Assembly (NCBI GenBank): GCA_028825335.1
Contig: JAPKAI010000027.1
Span: forward strand, 1 to 32,229
DNA: 32,229 nt
Direction: 5' to 3'
DNA from: Gammaproteobacteria bacterium
GTDB lineage: Bacteria; Pseudomonadota; Gammaproteobacteria; Pseudomonadales; Pseudohongiellaceae
Position 1 is the first letter of the stretch, and every line of letters starts with the position of its first letter. Below the pieces are notes generated by a model. The model saw only the letters and a list, made by a program, of their open reading frames with translations. It ran no database searches and had not been told where the DNA came from. The translations under genes were made by a program, and so were the position numbers. Positions 1 through 7,789 of this stretch are shown piece by piece.

Positions 1-68
1 AAATATAAATATATAATAAGTTAATTATTCTTTACCCGTAATTCGTCCCTTATCAAAGGAACCCTATT

Positions 69-2126
69 ATGAAGATGCTTCTTATATCAATCTTACTGTC
101 ACTCACATTATTGTCCTGTAATACAGAACAATCAGAAGAGTTACCATTACTACCGTTTGAAACCTATTTTACCCCCGATCTCTATAAAGCTGTCAGAGTT
201 AGTCCTAATGGTAAATGGCTGGCCTATATAGCCCCCCTTGACGGTGTTGATAATTATTTTGTAGCGCCTGTTGCCAATCCTCAGAGTGGTAAAGCAGTGA
301 CCCAGGTTACAGATGGTAGCCTACGCGCGGGTGATGTTAGTGGAAATACCATGTATCGCTGGAGCAGGGATAGTAAGTACATAATATATCCAAGAGACTA
401 CAATGGTAATGAGGCTTTTGATCTCTGGGTTGTTGATATCAAAACTGGAGTAAATAGAAACCTAACACCAAATCCAGAGTTAAAAACGTCGATCCTTTCT
501 ATGAGTGATAAAAATTTTTCTGAAATTGCCATTTCAGAAAACAAGATGAGTGTACCATTTCCTAATGCCTATAAGTTGAACCTAGATACAGGTGATAAAC
601 AACTCATTATTGAATCAAAACCTGGTGTCTTTGCATATTTTGTTGATTATGACTATGAGCCTAGATTGAACCTTGCATTGAATCAAGTAGGCTCATTTGA
701 ACTGCAATCGAAAATAGCCGATGTATGGAAAAATTATCATAGTATAACGAATGAAGACAGAGGTAATTTTCTAGCAAATTTCTCCAATGAAATTATTCAT
801 ATGGGAATAGACAATAAGTATTTATATGCTGTGTCCAGTAAAAACAGGGATACTAATGGTTTATTTAAATGGGATTTAGCGACTGGACAAAAAGAACTAT
901 TAGCGGAGGATACAAGTACGGATCTCAACAGAGTGATTTATGATCAGAAGACTCATCAACCCATTGCCTATGCAAGTATGTGGAAACGAACAGTTTGGCA
1001 TGCACTGGATAAAACCTTGCAAGCGGAACTTGACTTTATGATGCAATATCACCCGGCCAGTGATGTACATGTTGAGAGTCAAAGTGCAGATAATAATCTT
1101 TGGACGCTTCGATTAATGGGTCCTAATAACCCAACCACTTATTATTTGTTTGATCTCAAACAAAAGAAGATGACTAAACTTTTTGCTGCCGCGCCACACT
1201 ATGAATCAATGGCTCTTGCACCGATGCACCCCTATGAAATGGTATCCCCCGATGGTCTGAAATATATTTCTTATTATACTCTTCCAGTGGGAAGTGATTC
1301 AGACTCAGATGGTATTCCTGATAAACCAATGCCATCACTTATGCTGGTTCATGGTGGTCCATCCGATGAAAGGGCGCAGTATGCCTTTGGTGGATTATTG
1401 CAGTGGTTATCGAACCGCGGCTACGCCACATTTCTTGTCAATTTTAGAGGTTCAGCTGGATTTGGTAAAAAATTCATGTCAGCTCAAAATGGAGAATGGG
1501 GAGGAAAAATGCATCAGGATCTACTGGATCAAGTAGATTGGGCAGTTAACAAGGGCATAGCAGATAAAGATCACTTCGGTATTTTAGGCGGTAGTTATGG
1601 TGGTTACGCGACTTTAGTCGGTGCAACTATGACGCCTGATGTATTTGCCTGTGCTATCTCGATTGTTGGCCCTTCAACCCTGGAAAAATTTATGCCCCAC
1701 TGGAATGTGGATTTGATGTCCATAACTTTGGGTGGTGACCCACGAACAGAAGAAGGGCGCAAGTTTTTGGCATCACGCTCACCTGTTAACTTTGCTCATC
1801 AGACAAAGATTCCAGTACTGGTCGTTCAGGGCGCTGAAGATGCACGTGTTCCCCAGGCTCAGTCAGATATAATAGTCGAAAAAATGCAAAACGCTGGCGC
1901 TGATGTTACCTATCTTTTATACCCTGATGAGGGACACGGAATCGTAAAACCTCATAATACAAAATCACTCTGGGGAATTTCCGAGCAATTCTTTGCTAAT
2001 TGTCTTGGTGGTAGAGCAGAGCCAATTGGTGATAAGTTAGAAGGTTCCACATTGCAGGTTCCCGTAGGAGCCGACAAGGTTAAAGGTTTAGCTGAAATTC
2101 TGGCAAAAAATACAGCACCTGAATAG
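69..2126 (+). CDS. S9 family (prolyl oligopeptidase-type) serine peptidase, lipoprotein
   Basis: The 685-residue product has a lipoprotein signal with lipobox LLSC (Cys17), then a beta-propeller-like N-terminal half and a C-terminal alpha/beta-hydrolase peptidase domain from about residue 420. The catalytic triad is visible: Ser509 in GGSYGG, Asp591 in GAEDARVP and His623 in DEGHGI. Family knowledge predicts hydrolysis of short peptides, here probably at the cell envelope. The ATG is preceded by AAGGA at 56-60, which supports this start. The gene is clearly more AT-rich than those at 21-31 kb, for example in its many AAT, AAA and ATT codons. A truncated dipeptidase gene follows 31 nt after the stop, so the two may once have formed a peptide-use operon. 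The family call is secure; the substrate is not. Confidence 0.93.
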   Translation: MKMLLISILLSLTLLSCNTEQSEELPLLPFETYFTPDLYKAVRVSPNGKWLAYIAPLDGVDNYFVAPVANPQSGKAVTQVTDGSLRAGDVSGNTMYRWSRDSKYIIYPRDYNGNEAFDLWVVDIKTGVNRNLTPNPELKTSILSMSDKNFSEIAISENKMSVPFPNAYKLNLDTGDKQLIIESKPGVFAYFVDYDYEPRLNLALNQVGSFELQSKIADVWKNYHSITNEDRGNFLANFSNEIIHMGIDNKYLYAVSSKNRDTNGLFKWDLATGQKELLAEDTSTDLNRVIYDQKTHQPIAYASMWKRTVWHALDKTLQAELDFMMQYHPASDVHVESQSADNNLWTLRLMGPNNPTTYYLFDLKQKKMTKLFAAAPHYESMALAPMHPYEMVSPDGLKYISYYTLPVGSDSDSDGIPDKPMPSLMLVHGGPSDERAQYAFGGLLQWLSNRGYATFLVNFRGSAGFGKKFMSAQNGEWGGKMHQDLLDQVDWAVNKGIADKDHFGILGGSYGGYATLVGATMTPDVFACAISIVGPSTLEKFMPHWNVDLMSITLGGDPRTEEGRKFLASRSPVNFAHQTKIPVLVVQGAEDARVPQAQSDIIVEKMQNAGADVTYLLYPDEGHGIVKPHNTKSLWGISEQFFANCLGGRAEPIGDKLEGSTLQVPVGADKVKGLAEILAKNTAPE

Positions 2127-2157
2127 GTTAACTAATCTTTCTGCAGGGAATTAAATA

Positions 2158-2301
2158 ATGACAAACTGGAATATTTCGGCGAGAGCTTCTCAACTGCACA
2201 CAGACAGCATTGTCTGGGATAACCATTGTTGTATGTCTAATCTTATTGCCGGAACAAAAGAATGGGGACAGATTTATTTTCCTAGGCATAGTAGAAAATA
2301 A
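2158..2301 (+). pseudogene. 5' remnant of a membrane dipeptidase (peptidase M19)-like gene
   Basis: An ATG behind a GGGAA-type ribosome site opens a 47-codon frame. Its first about 35 residues (RASQLHTDSIVWDNHCCM at residues 9-26) look like the start of renal/membrane dipeptidases, where a short helix leads to a metal-binding His-x-Asp segment. The frame then runs into the left arm of a REP-like inverted repeat at 2264 and stops at 2301. The rest of the roughly 350-400 residue enzyme is absent, and the next gene is on the other strand. I read this as a gene cut by a deletion or insertion at the repeat. The M19 match is by eye on a short stretch, so it is moderate only. Confidence 0.5.
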
Positions 2302-2311
2302 ATCTTCCCCC
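2264..2311. repeat. REP/RAYT-type imperfect inverted repeat
   Basis: The arms GGGGACAGATTTATTTTC (2264-2281) and GAAAATAAATCTTCCCCC (2294-2311) are reverse complements apart from two positions, and they flank a 12-nt spacer. The GGGGACAGATTTATTTTC motif is familiar from repeats linked to REP-associated tyrosine (IS200-like) transposases in gammaproteobacteria. No transposase is present, so this is a solo or remnant element. It sits exactly where the M19-like gene ends. Confidence 0.65.
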
Positions 2312-2386
2312 TTTTATCCCATTGGCCACTACAAAACCGATAAAACGTGGTCTGATCCCCTATTCCTTTTAGCGTTGCTTCTAGTT

Positions 2387-4147
2387 TTACTGAAGTGGAA
2401 AAACTCTTCCCTCATGGACCGTTCCCCATATCTTAATGTCTCCAATTGTTTCTGGTGAAACCTTCAATGGATTTTCTGCAAGAACTGTGAAGTTTGCGAG
2501 CTTGCCTGGAGTAATGGAACCTACTTCCTCTTCCAATCTAAGAGAGTGAGCTGCGCCTAATGTCACAGCTCGTAGAGCCGCTTCTGCGCTGATGCGCTGC
2601 GTCGGCCCAGCTAGATTACCGCCGACTGTAATTCGATTTACTGCATTTGACATAAGTCTTAAAGGTTGGCCAGAAGCCATTGGAGTATCGGAATGCAAAG
2701 ACAATGGAACTCCAGCTCGTACCACATCTCCAAGTCTTACCATTTCCTGCGCACGTTCGGCTCCTATTCCCACTTTACTGTATTGGTCAGCGAGAATTAT
2801 TGGATAGAAAGGGTTTGCACTCACTTGCGCGCCTAGCCTTGCCATACGATCCACTTGGTCTGGGCGAGAAAAACCGAAATGAACGATTACCGTACGATGA
2901 TCTTCACGGAAATTGCGCTGCATATTCGCGTCAAGATTATCCAGAACCATATCGAGCCCGGCATCACCGTTCTGATGAACATGAATCTGGAAACCAGCAT
3001 CCCAATAAATGCGAAAAGCTTTTGCGAATACTTCTGGATCCATCATCCACTCACCATGGTGACCATCAAGATATCCTTCACTCATTTGCATCAACTGACT
3101 AAACATTGCGCCATCGGCAAAGAGTTTTACCTGTTGAGGGAGGTATTCAGTAGTGCCTTTGGCGGCAGAGTAGAGTTTTTCGGTCTCAGCAATAACTTGA
3201 TCTTCAGCAAAATTGGCAACTGCTGGTCTGCCATCTGCAATGTAGTACATGCGAAAAGGAGTCTGAGCATCACCGAGCACCTGATTTTGCATCTCTAACC
3301 GTGCCGGCGACGAACTTCCTCCTGGTTCGGCGACCAGAGTACTGCCTGCTGCATGCCAATAATTTTCTGCTTCTTGCAGAGCAGGTAGATAACGATCTGA
3401 GCGAAAGAGATCCGCAAAGACAGTGCCAACAATCAAACCTTGTCCTTGCTCCCAGAAGTGTCCTTCTTCGAGATTAGTTTGTGCGCGTATCGATTCTGGC
3501 GCACGGTCTATAAGGGCTTGGTCAATACCAAAATATTCCAGCGCCCGGGAATTGTGAATCTGTTCGTGAATAGATCGCTGCAACACTACGATTGGGATCG
3601 TGTCGCTAATCTCGTCTAAATCTGCTCGTGTTAATTCGCCGTGGAAATATTGATGAAATCCCCAGGTGTACAACACCTCTGATGGATCGGAATGCTCTGC
3701 GACTATTTGGGCAAGACGTTCGCGGTAATCCGCAGCATTCGTAGAACGCTCAATCGTTTTATCTGGCAAAACCCAATCTTCGATTGACAGTATCTCGGCA
3801 ATGAACAAAAGAGTAGTAAGCCAGGCATGCTCGTGTTGGTTAATCAATCCAGGAATTAGGACCTGATCTTTGAATCGAGTGTCGACTGTTAGAATTTGAT
3901 CCGTAAAAGCTTGCCTTATCTCATCTAGTGATCCTGTAGCTACAATACGATCTCCAGCTACCGCAACAGCTTCAACCATTGGTTGATCTGAATCCAATGT
4001 GACAATTTCAGCAGCTGTGTAAACTATGATCGACGAAGCTTGTTGTGCGAATGATACTGTTATAAAAGAAAATCCGATGACAGTCAGCCCTATCAATAAA
4101 GTTCGCGTAATGTGCTTGTACGTTATAATGAGTATCCCTCCATTCAA
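2387..4147 (-). CDS. Exported metal-dependent amidohydrolase, YtcJ/amidohydrolase 3 type
   Basis: The product (586 residues from the TTG at 4147) begins with a signal peptide ending near SFAQQ. It then shows the amidohydrolase TIM-barrel landmarks: the HxH pair in INQHEHAW (His105, His107), a KLFADGAM segment, IHVHQNGD, VIVHFGF and the late metal Asp in LHSDTPMA. The family hydrolyses amide or related bonds in varied small molecules with one or two metal ions; the substrate cannot be predicted. The start is unusual. The TTG has no upstream Shine-Dalgarno, whereas a strong GGAGGG lies inside the frame six bases before an ATT codon, so initiation at that ATT is possible. No operon partner is visible. 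Confidence 0.85.
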   Translation of the reverse strand: MNGGILIITYKHITRTLLIGLTVIGFSFITVSFAQQASSIIVYTAAEIVTLDSDQPMVEAVAVAGDRIVATGSLDEIRQAFTDQILTVDTRFKDQVLIPGLINQHEHAWLTTLLFIAEILSIEDWVLPDKTIERSTNAADYRERLAQIVAEHSDPSEVLYTWGFHQYFHGELTRADLDEISDTIPIVVLQRSIHEQIHNSRALEYFGIDQALIDRAPESIRAQTNLEEGHFWEQGQGLIVGTVFADLFRSDRYLPALQEAENYWHAAGSTLVAEPGGSSSPARLEMQNQVLGDAQTPFRMYYIADGRPAVANFAEDQVIAETEKLYSAAKGTTEYLPQQVKLFADGAMFSQLMQMSEGYLDGHHGEWMMDPEVFAKAFRIYWDAGFQIHVHQNGDAGLDMVLDNLDANMQRNFREDHRTVIVHFGFSRPDQVDRMARLGAQVSANPFYPIILADQYSKVGIGAERAQEMVRLGDVVRAGVPLSLHSDTPMASGQPLRLMSNAVNRITVGGNLAGPTQRISAEAALRAVTLGAAHSLRLEEEVGSITPGKLANFTVLAENPLKVSPETIGDIKIWGTVHEGRVFPLQ

Positions 4148-4323
4148 ATAACTATCTTGTTTAAAATATCAAATAAAAAATGAGGTCAGTCTAAACGCTT
4201 TTCTATTTCTTTTGATCTAAAACTCATTTAATACAATATTGCGTTTTTTAGGGACGCTAAAGCTGCTGTATCAAATAAATAAAATGCATACTTATGTACA
4301 AGCTCTAATTCAGCAGAACTAAC
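4148..4323. other. AT-rich intergenic region, no gene seen
   Basis: The 176 bases between the amidohydrolase start and the FGE stop are rich in A/T tracts. They should carry the amidohydrolase promoter, but I can assign no clear -35/-10 pair, hairpin or gene. Confidence 0.5.
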
Positions 4324-5337
4324 CTATTGAATATTGAGAACTGTCCGAAAGCCAATGTGGCTCGTGCCCATGCCTGTATCCTGAGCTTGTCGTGCTGCAG
4401 GTCTATACCTTAGGCAGTAATTTTCTGCGCAGAGATATGAGCCTCCCTTTATTACTTTAACTGGAAAATCACCGTGCGCAGGGCTATGACTATTTTCTGA
4501 TGTAGGCCCTTCAGGGTTTATTGAGCCGTCAGGTAGATGATTTTCGGCATACCAGTTCGATGTCCACTCCCAAACATTACCGATTAGGTCATACGCTCCA
4601 TAGTCATTCGCCTCAAAGCAGCCTACGGGAGCTAGCCCTGAGTGCATGTCTGCCGAATCATTGGTTAGAGGAAATTCCCCCTGCCAAGTATTCGCGTAGT
4701 GATGTCCATGAGGAGCCAATTCATCACCTTCCCATGCGAATAAACCATCGCTCTTGTTTCGGGCAGCTAGCTCAAATTGAGCCTCCGATGGTAAGGAACG
4801 CCCTACCCATTCGGCATAGGCTTCAGCGTCGGCATAAGAGACATGTATCACGGGGTAATTGCCTTTACCCTCAATATCACTATCGGGTCCATTTGGGTGA
4901 CGCCAATTGGTCCCTGGCACCCACGCCCACCAATTGGCAGCGGGTTCTCCAGGGGTAAGGTGTGTAAATAGAGTAGAGCCGGCCTCTAGAAATTCTGGAG
5001 GGACATCGGCTGGCCAGTCACTTGGGTTAGGTGGTTTCTCGGCGGTTGTTACATAGCCAGTTTTAACTACAAACTGAGAAAATTGGGCATTTGTCACTTC
5101 ATGGGAATCCAGCCAGAAGGCTGAAACACTGACCGGATGTGCGGGACCTTCTTCAGGATATGTTGCATCGTTACCCATGATAAATTCTGCGGCGTCAACG
5201 TACACCTGGCCGCCGATGTCAGCGAGGCAGTGATCTATCGTGGGTGTATTGATTGAAGTTTGTGCGAAAGCCGGTGGCGCGACTATTGAGAGCCAGGGCA
5301 TTAGAATAACGGAAGTGATGACTTGTCTATGTTTCAT
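4324..5337 (-). CDS. Formylglycine-generating enzyme (sulfatase-modifying factor), exported
   Basis: This 337-residue protein has a signal peptide (cleavage near PAFAQ, about residue 26) followed by a full FGE-sulfatase domain. Its C-terminal signature GGSYLCAENYCLRYRPAAR holds the two active-site cysteines (Cys303 and Cys308, spaced C-x4-C) that bind copper in true FGEs, and it ends in the usual IGFR motif. Proteins that merely share the fold usually lack this pair, so a catalytic FGE is likely. FGE oxidises the Cys of a C-x-P-x-R motif in sulfatases to formylglycine. A matching C-type sulfatase lies at 18509-20221. The signal peptide implies that it acts outside the cytoplasm, on sulfatases exported unfolded. 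Confidence 0.92.
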   Translation of the reverse strand: MKHRQVITSVILMPWLSIVAPPAFAQTSINTPTIDHCLADIGGQVYVDAAEFIMGNDATYPEEGPAHPVSVSAFWLDSHEVTNAQFSQFVVKTGYVTTAEKPPNPSDWPADVPPEFLEAGSTLFTHLTPGEPAANWWAWVPGTNWRHPNGPDSDIEGKGNYPVIHVSYADAEAYAEWVGRSLPSEAQFELAARNKSDGLFAWEGDELAPHGHHYANTWQGEFPLTNDSADMHSGLAPVGCFEANDYGAYDLIGNVWEWTSNWYAENHLPDGSINPEGPTSENSHSPAHGDFPVKVIKGGSYLCAENYCLRYRPAARQAQDTGMGTSHIGFRTVLNIQ

Positions 5338-5544
5338 AAGCTATGTGTCTATAGTGAATTAATGCCAAAACTACTTCAGCTACCCTTACCCAAACCATTT
5401 CTTTTCGAGCAAGTTGATCCATCCATTACATTTATCATTGTAACTTTTCCCCTCGATAGTAACTCGATAAATTGTCCCAGCTGGCACTAGATTAATTAGC
5501 AGTATAGGACAACTTATCGATAGAGCTTGCGCTTGAATTCTCGG

Positions 5545-6213
5545 TCACTCGAAATACACCGCATTGCGCCCACCTACAACAATGTCGAAGTTAAGGCCAC
5601 TGTCTACGTCGATCTTTGGTGTTTCATAGGGCTTGCCGATGTTTCGCTCAAAGTCGTCTCCCATTAGAATTGCCATAGGGTCGGAGGCGTTATTTGGTTC
5701 GTCAGGGAAATACAATTGAGTAATCAAGCGAGAGCCGCCGCCACTAACAGAAATGTGAATGTGTTTAGGGCGCCATCTACCGATGTCAGGCCTGGCTAGA
5801 TAGGCACCCGGACTGATAGTCCAGAACGTATAGTTGCCTTCGCTATCAGTGAATACACGGCCGGTACCGAGGAAGTGCTCATCGAGGGGTATGTTTGAGT
5901 GATCTTCAATATGGCGATAGCGCCCAAAATGGTTGGCGCTCCAAATTTCCAGCATGGCGTTGCTTATGGGAGTTCCACGCTCATTTTGTAATTTGCCACT
6001 GACCTCAATTGCTATGCCCTGGGCACGCGGCAAATCTGCAGCGATGCGAGTCATGTCCCATTCGTTTTGCCGGGACAGGCCACGCTGCGGTACGTAGGGT
6101 GCGAAGCTCTCGCGAGCAATTTCAGGAATCAATCTCAGTCTGTTGCGGGGAGTTCTCTGATCTGAGGTGTTGTCCGTTGGGCCAATTTCTAACTGTCTGC
6201 CTGAGTTGGACAT
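5545..6213 (-). CDS. Protocatechuate 3,4-dioxygenase-like intradiol dioxygenase, beta subunit
   Basis: This is the iron-binding subunit of an intradiol ring-cleavage dioxygenase (222 residues; PcaH is about 239). All four non-haem Fe(III) ligands are present: Tyr99 (GRYRH), Tyr138 (SPGAY), His151 and His153 (RPKHIH), plus Arg148 and Gln166 matching the active-site Arg and Gln of PcaH. From memory of the Pseudomonas PcaH sequence, two substrate-pocket residues differ: the Trp after the second Tyr ligand is Ala140, and the N-terminal carboxylate-binding Tyr is Asp14. The ATG follows a strong AAGGAG and lies 4 nt after the alpha gene. The order alpha then beta reverses the common pcaHG order. 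The true substrate may not be protocatechuate. Confidence 0.85.
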   Translation of the reverse strand: MSNSGRQLEIGPTDNTSDQRTPRNRLRLIPEIARESFAPYVPQRGLSRQNEWDMTRIAADLPRAQGIAIEVSGKLQNERGTPISNAMLEIWSANHFGRYRHIEDHSNIPLDEHFLGTGRVFTDSEGNYTFWTISPGAYLARPDIGRWRPKHIHISVSGGGSRLITQLYFPDEPNNASDPMAILMGDDFERNIGKPYETPKIDVDSGLNFDIVVGGRNAVYFE

Positions 6214-6217
6214 AATT

Positions 6218-6838
6218 CTATTCTCCTTCTCTTATGAGATCGTCGAAAAAGGGAATCTCGTTTTCCCCTGCCATAACGATGTCGATAGTGTAAATTTTTG
6301 ACCCGCAATCAGACTGACCCTCATGACGTGCGCTTAACTTTGCTTGATCTTCACCGCTTAAGGATTGCAATAAAGGGTCGCTTGCATTGCTTTCTTGGTC
6401 GGCAAAGAAAATCTGAGTCACGATTCGACTGATTCCATCCGAGAAGAGCGTGATGGTGATATTCGGGGCGCGATCAGCACAGAGGCCGGGCATGATTGTT
6501 TTGAATTCAAATTCGCCGGATTCAGCCCGAAGTCTGCCGTAGCCCCAAAACCAGGGGTCAATGTCAGAATCCCCTTCGTGCTTGGGTGATCGATATACGC
6601 CTTTGGCATTTGCTTGCCAAAATTCAACCAGGGTGCCATTCGCCAACTCGCCAAAACGATCAAGTAATCGTCCTTTCAAAATAATAGGTATACCTTGAGG
6701 CTGCGCCGTGATGCCACTTTCGAATCGGCTTAAGTCTTCCAGCAGGGGATCTGAGAAGTTGATAGGAAAATAAGGACCAACGGTATCTTCATTGGTTGGC
6801 TTCAATAAATCAGATTGCGTGCTTGGTTTCATTGTCAT
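6218..6838 (-). CDS. Protocatechuate 3,4-dioxygenase-like intradiol dioxygenase, alpha subunit
   Basis: This is the non-catalytic partner (206 residues; PcaG about 200) that completes the alpha/beta active site. It keeps the N-terminal Thr19/Gly21-Pro22-Tyr23 segment (DTVGPYF) that in PcaG lines the pocket, and the segment RAPNITITLFSDGI matching APHINISLFARGI of PcaG. In that segment the pocket Arg of PcaG is replaced by Asp134, and no iron-ligand histidines are present, as expected for an alpha subunit. It is the first gene of a two-gene unit transcribed away from the IclR gene, with a perfect palindrome in the 58-nt gap, so control by that regulator is likely. Confidence 0.82.
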   Translation of the reverse strand: MTMKPSTQSDLLKPTNEDTVGPYFPINFSDPLLEDLSRFESGITAQPQGIPIILKGRLLDRFGELANGTLVEFWQANAKGVYRSPKHEGDSDIDPWFWGYGRLRAESGEFEFKTIMPGLCADRAPNITITLFSDGISRIVTQIFFADQESNASDPLLQSLSGEDQAKLSARHEGQSDCGSKIYTIDIVMAGENEIPFFDDLIREGE

Positions 6839-6853
6839 CTTCTCTATAGTATA

Positions 6854-6869
6854 GTTTTATATATAAAAC
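6854..6869. promoter_or_regulatory. Perfect 16-bp palindrome, candidate IclR operator
   Basis: GTTTTATATATAAAAC is fully self-complementary and sits between the divergent starts of the dioxygenase alpha gene (6838) and the IclR gene (6897). A 14/16 copy occurs upstream of the aminotransferase at 9140, with ACATTTTG or CACATTTTG following in both cases. IclR proteins commonly bind AT-rich dyads of about 14-16 bp in such positions. The A/T content means part of the symmetry may also serve as a -10 region. Confidence 0.6.
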
Positions 6870-6896
6870 ATTTTGTAATGGTCTCACGCTCAGCCA

Positions 6897-7679
6897 GTGA
6901 CTCAATCACCCAATCACTCTGCTTATTTTATGACTGGCTTGCAACGCGGATTGCAGGTGCTGGAAATTCTGGGTGCGGCCGATGAACCTATGTCGCTCAG
7001 TATGATTGCCCAGCAATTGGGATTGAGTCGATCGTCTGCCTTTCGTGTAGTGTACACCTTGCGTCAAATGGATTTTTTGAAGGAAGCGGATCAAAAATCC
7101 ACCTATACCTTGGGTTCTCGTGTTTTGAATCTTGGGTTTGCTTATCTGCACCAACAACCTATCACCGAACTGGCCCGAACACACCTCGCCAAGTTGAGAG
7201 ACGCGACCGAGATCAGCGCGCACCTGAGTGTGTTGGACGACAAAGTTGTGCTGTACTTGGATAGTCATCAAGCCCGCTCTGGATTTTTTTCCAATATGAC
7301 TACTGGAACCCGTGTTGAAGCCTATGCATCCGCTATTGGTTGGTGCCTGCTCTCCAGTTTTAGCGATGCTGAGTTGAAGAAATTTTGTAAGGGCTTGAAC
7401 ATGAAGCCCATTACGGAACAAACGCCTGTTAATTTTAAGCAGCTGCAAGCGAGAGTGGAAGACATTAGACAAAAAGGCTATGTAGTCTCCAGAGGTGTTC
7501 GTGAACCCGGTGGTTCTAGTATCGCCGTGCCCATCATTCGCAATGACGGTCGAGTAGCTGCCTGCGTAAATATTTCCGGCCCCGACAGTGGCTTCGACTT
7601 TTCCCGAATTGAAGAACTCTATCTTCGGGAAACCCAAAAGGCTGCGCTGAATATATCTCGCGAGCTGGGTTATTGTTAA
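6897..7679 (+). CDS. IclR family transcriptional regulator
   Basis: This 260-residue protein has an N-terminal winged helix (GLQRGLQVLEILG, then SLSMIAQQLGLSRSSAFRVV) and the C-terminal IclR effector-binding domain (from about residue 90; REPGGSSIAVPI near residue 201). IclR members often control aromatic or small-acid catabolism from a divergent position, as here with the dioxygenase pair. The GTG start at 6897 has no clear ribosome site; an in-frame ATG at 6930 (MTGLQRG) would still give a complete DNA-binding domain. The ligand is unknown. Repeated palindromes suggest that it also acts on the 9.1-9.3 kb region. Confidence 0.92.
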   Translation: MTQSPNHSAYFMTGLQRGLQVLEILGAADEPMSLSMIAQQLGLSRSSAFRVVYTLRQMDFLKEADQKSTYTLGSRVLNLGFAYLHQQPITELARTHLAKLRDATEISAHLSVLDDKVVLYLDSHQARSGFFSNMTTGTRVEAYASAIGWCLLSSFSDAELKKFCKGLNMKPITEQTPVNFKQLQARVEDIRQKGYVVSRGVREPGGSSIAVPIIRNDGRVAACVNISGPDSGFDFSRIEELYLRETQKAALNISRELGYC

Positions 7680-7789
7680 CTGTTGGGCCATCGTTCGGTC
7701 TTAGAGTCTATTGAGTCCTAGGGTATTTATTGCAGCTGCGCATGAGGTCGTTTCCCCTCGCGTGATTGGCACAGAGACTATTCACTAAT

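Noticed and set aside
2592..3298. Three overlapping plus-strand frames inside the amidohydrolase gene
   Set aside because: They lie opposite a full amidohydrolase domain and show no domain or credible start.
4156..4175. AT-rich stretch GTTTAAAATATCAAAT resembling the IclR palindromes
   Set aside because: It shows only about 11/16 similarity without clean symmetry in A/T-rich DNA, as expected by chance.
6906..7691. 261-codon frame antisense to the whole IclR gene
   Set aside because: It is a shadow of the IclR gene: no recognisable domain, no ribosome site, and the plus-strand frame has a clear family match.
7728..7765. Possible stem (GCGCATGAGG / CCTCGCGTG) between the convergent IclR and aminotransferase genes
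   Set aside because: The stem is bulged and has no T-run on either strand.
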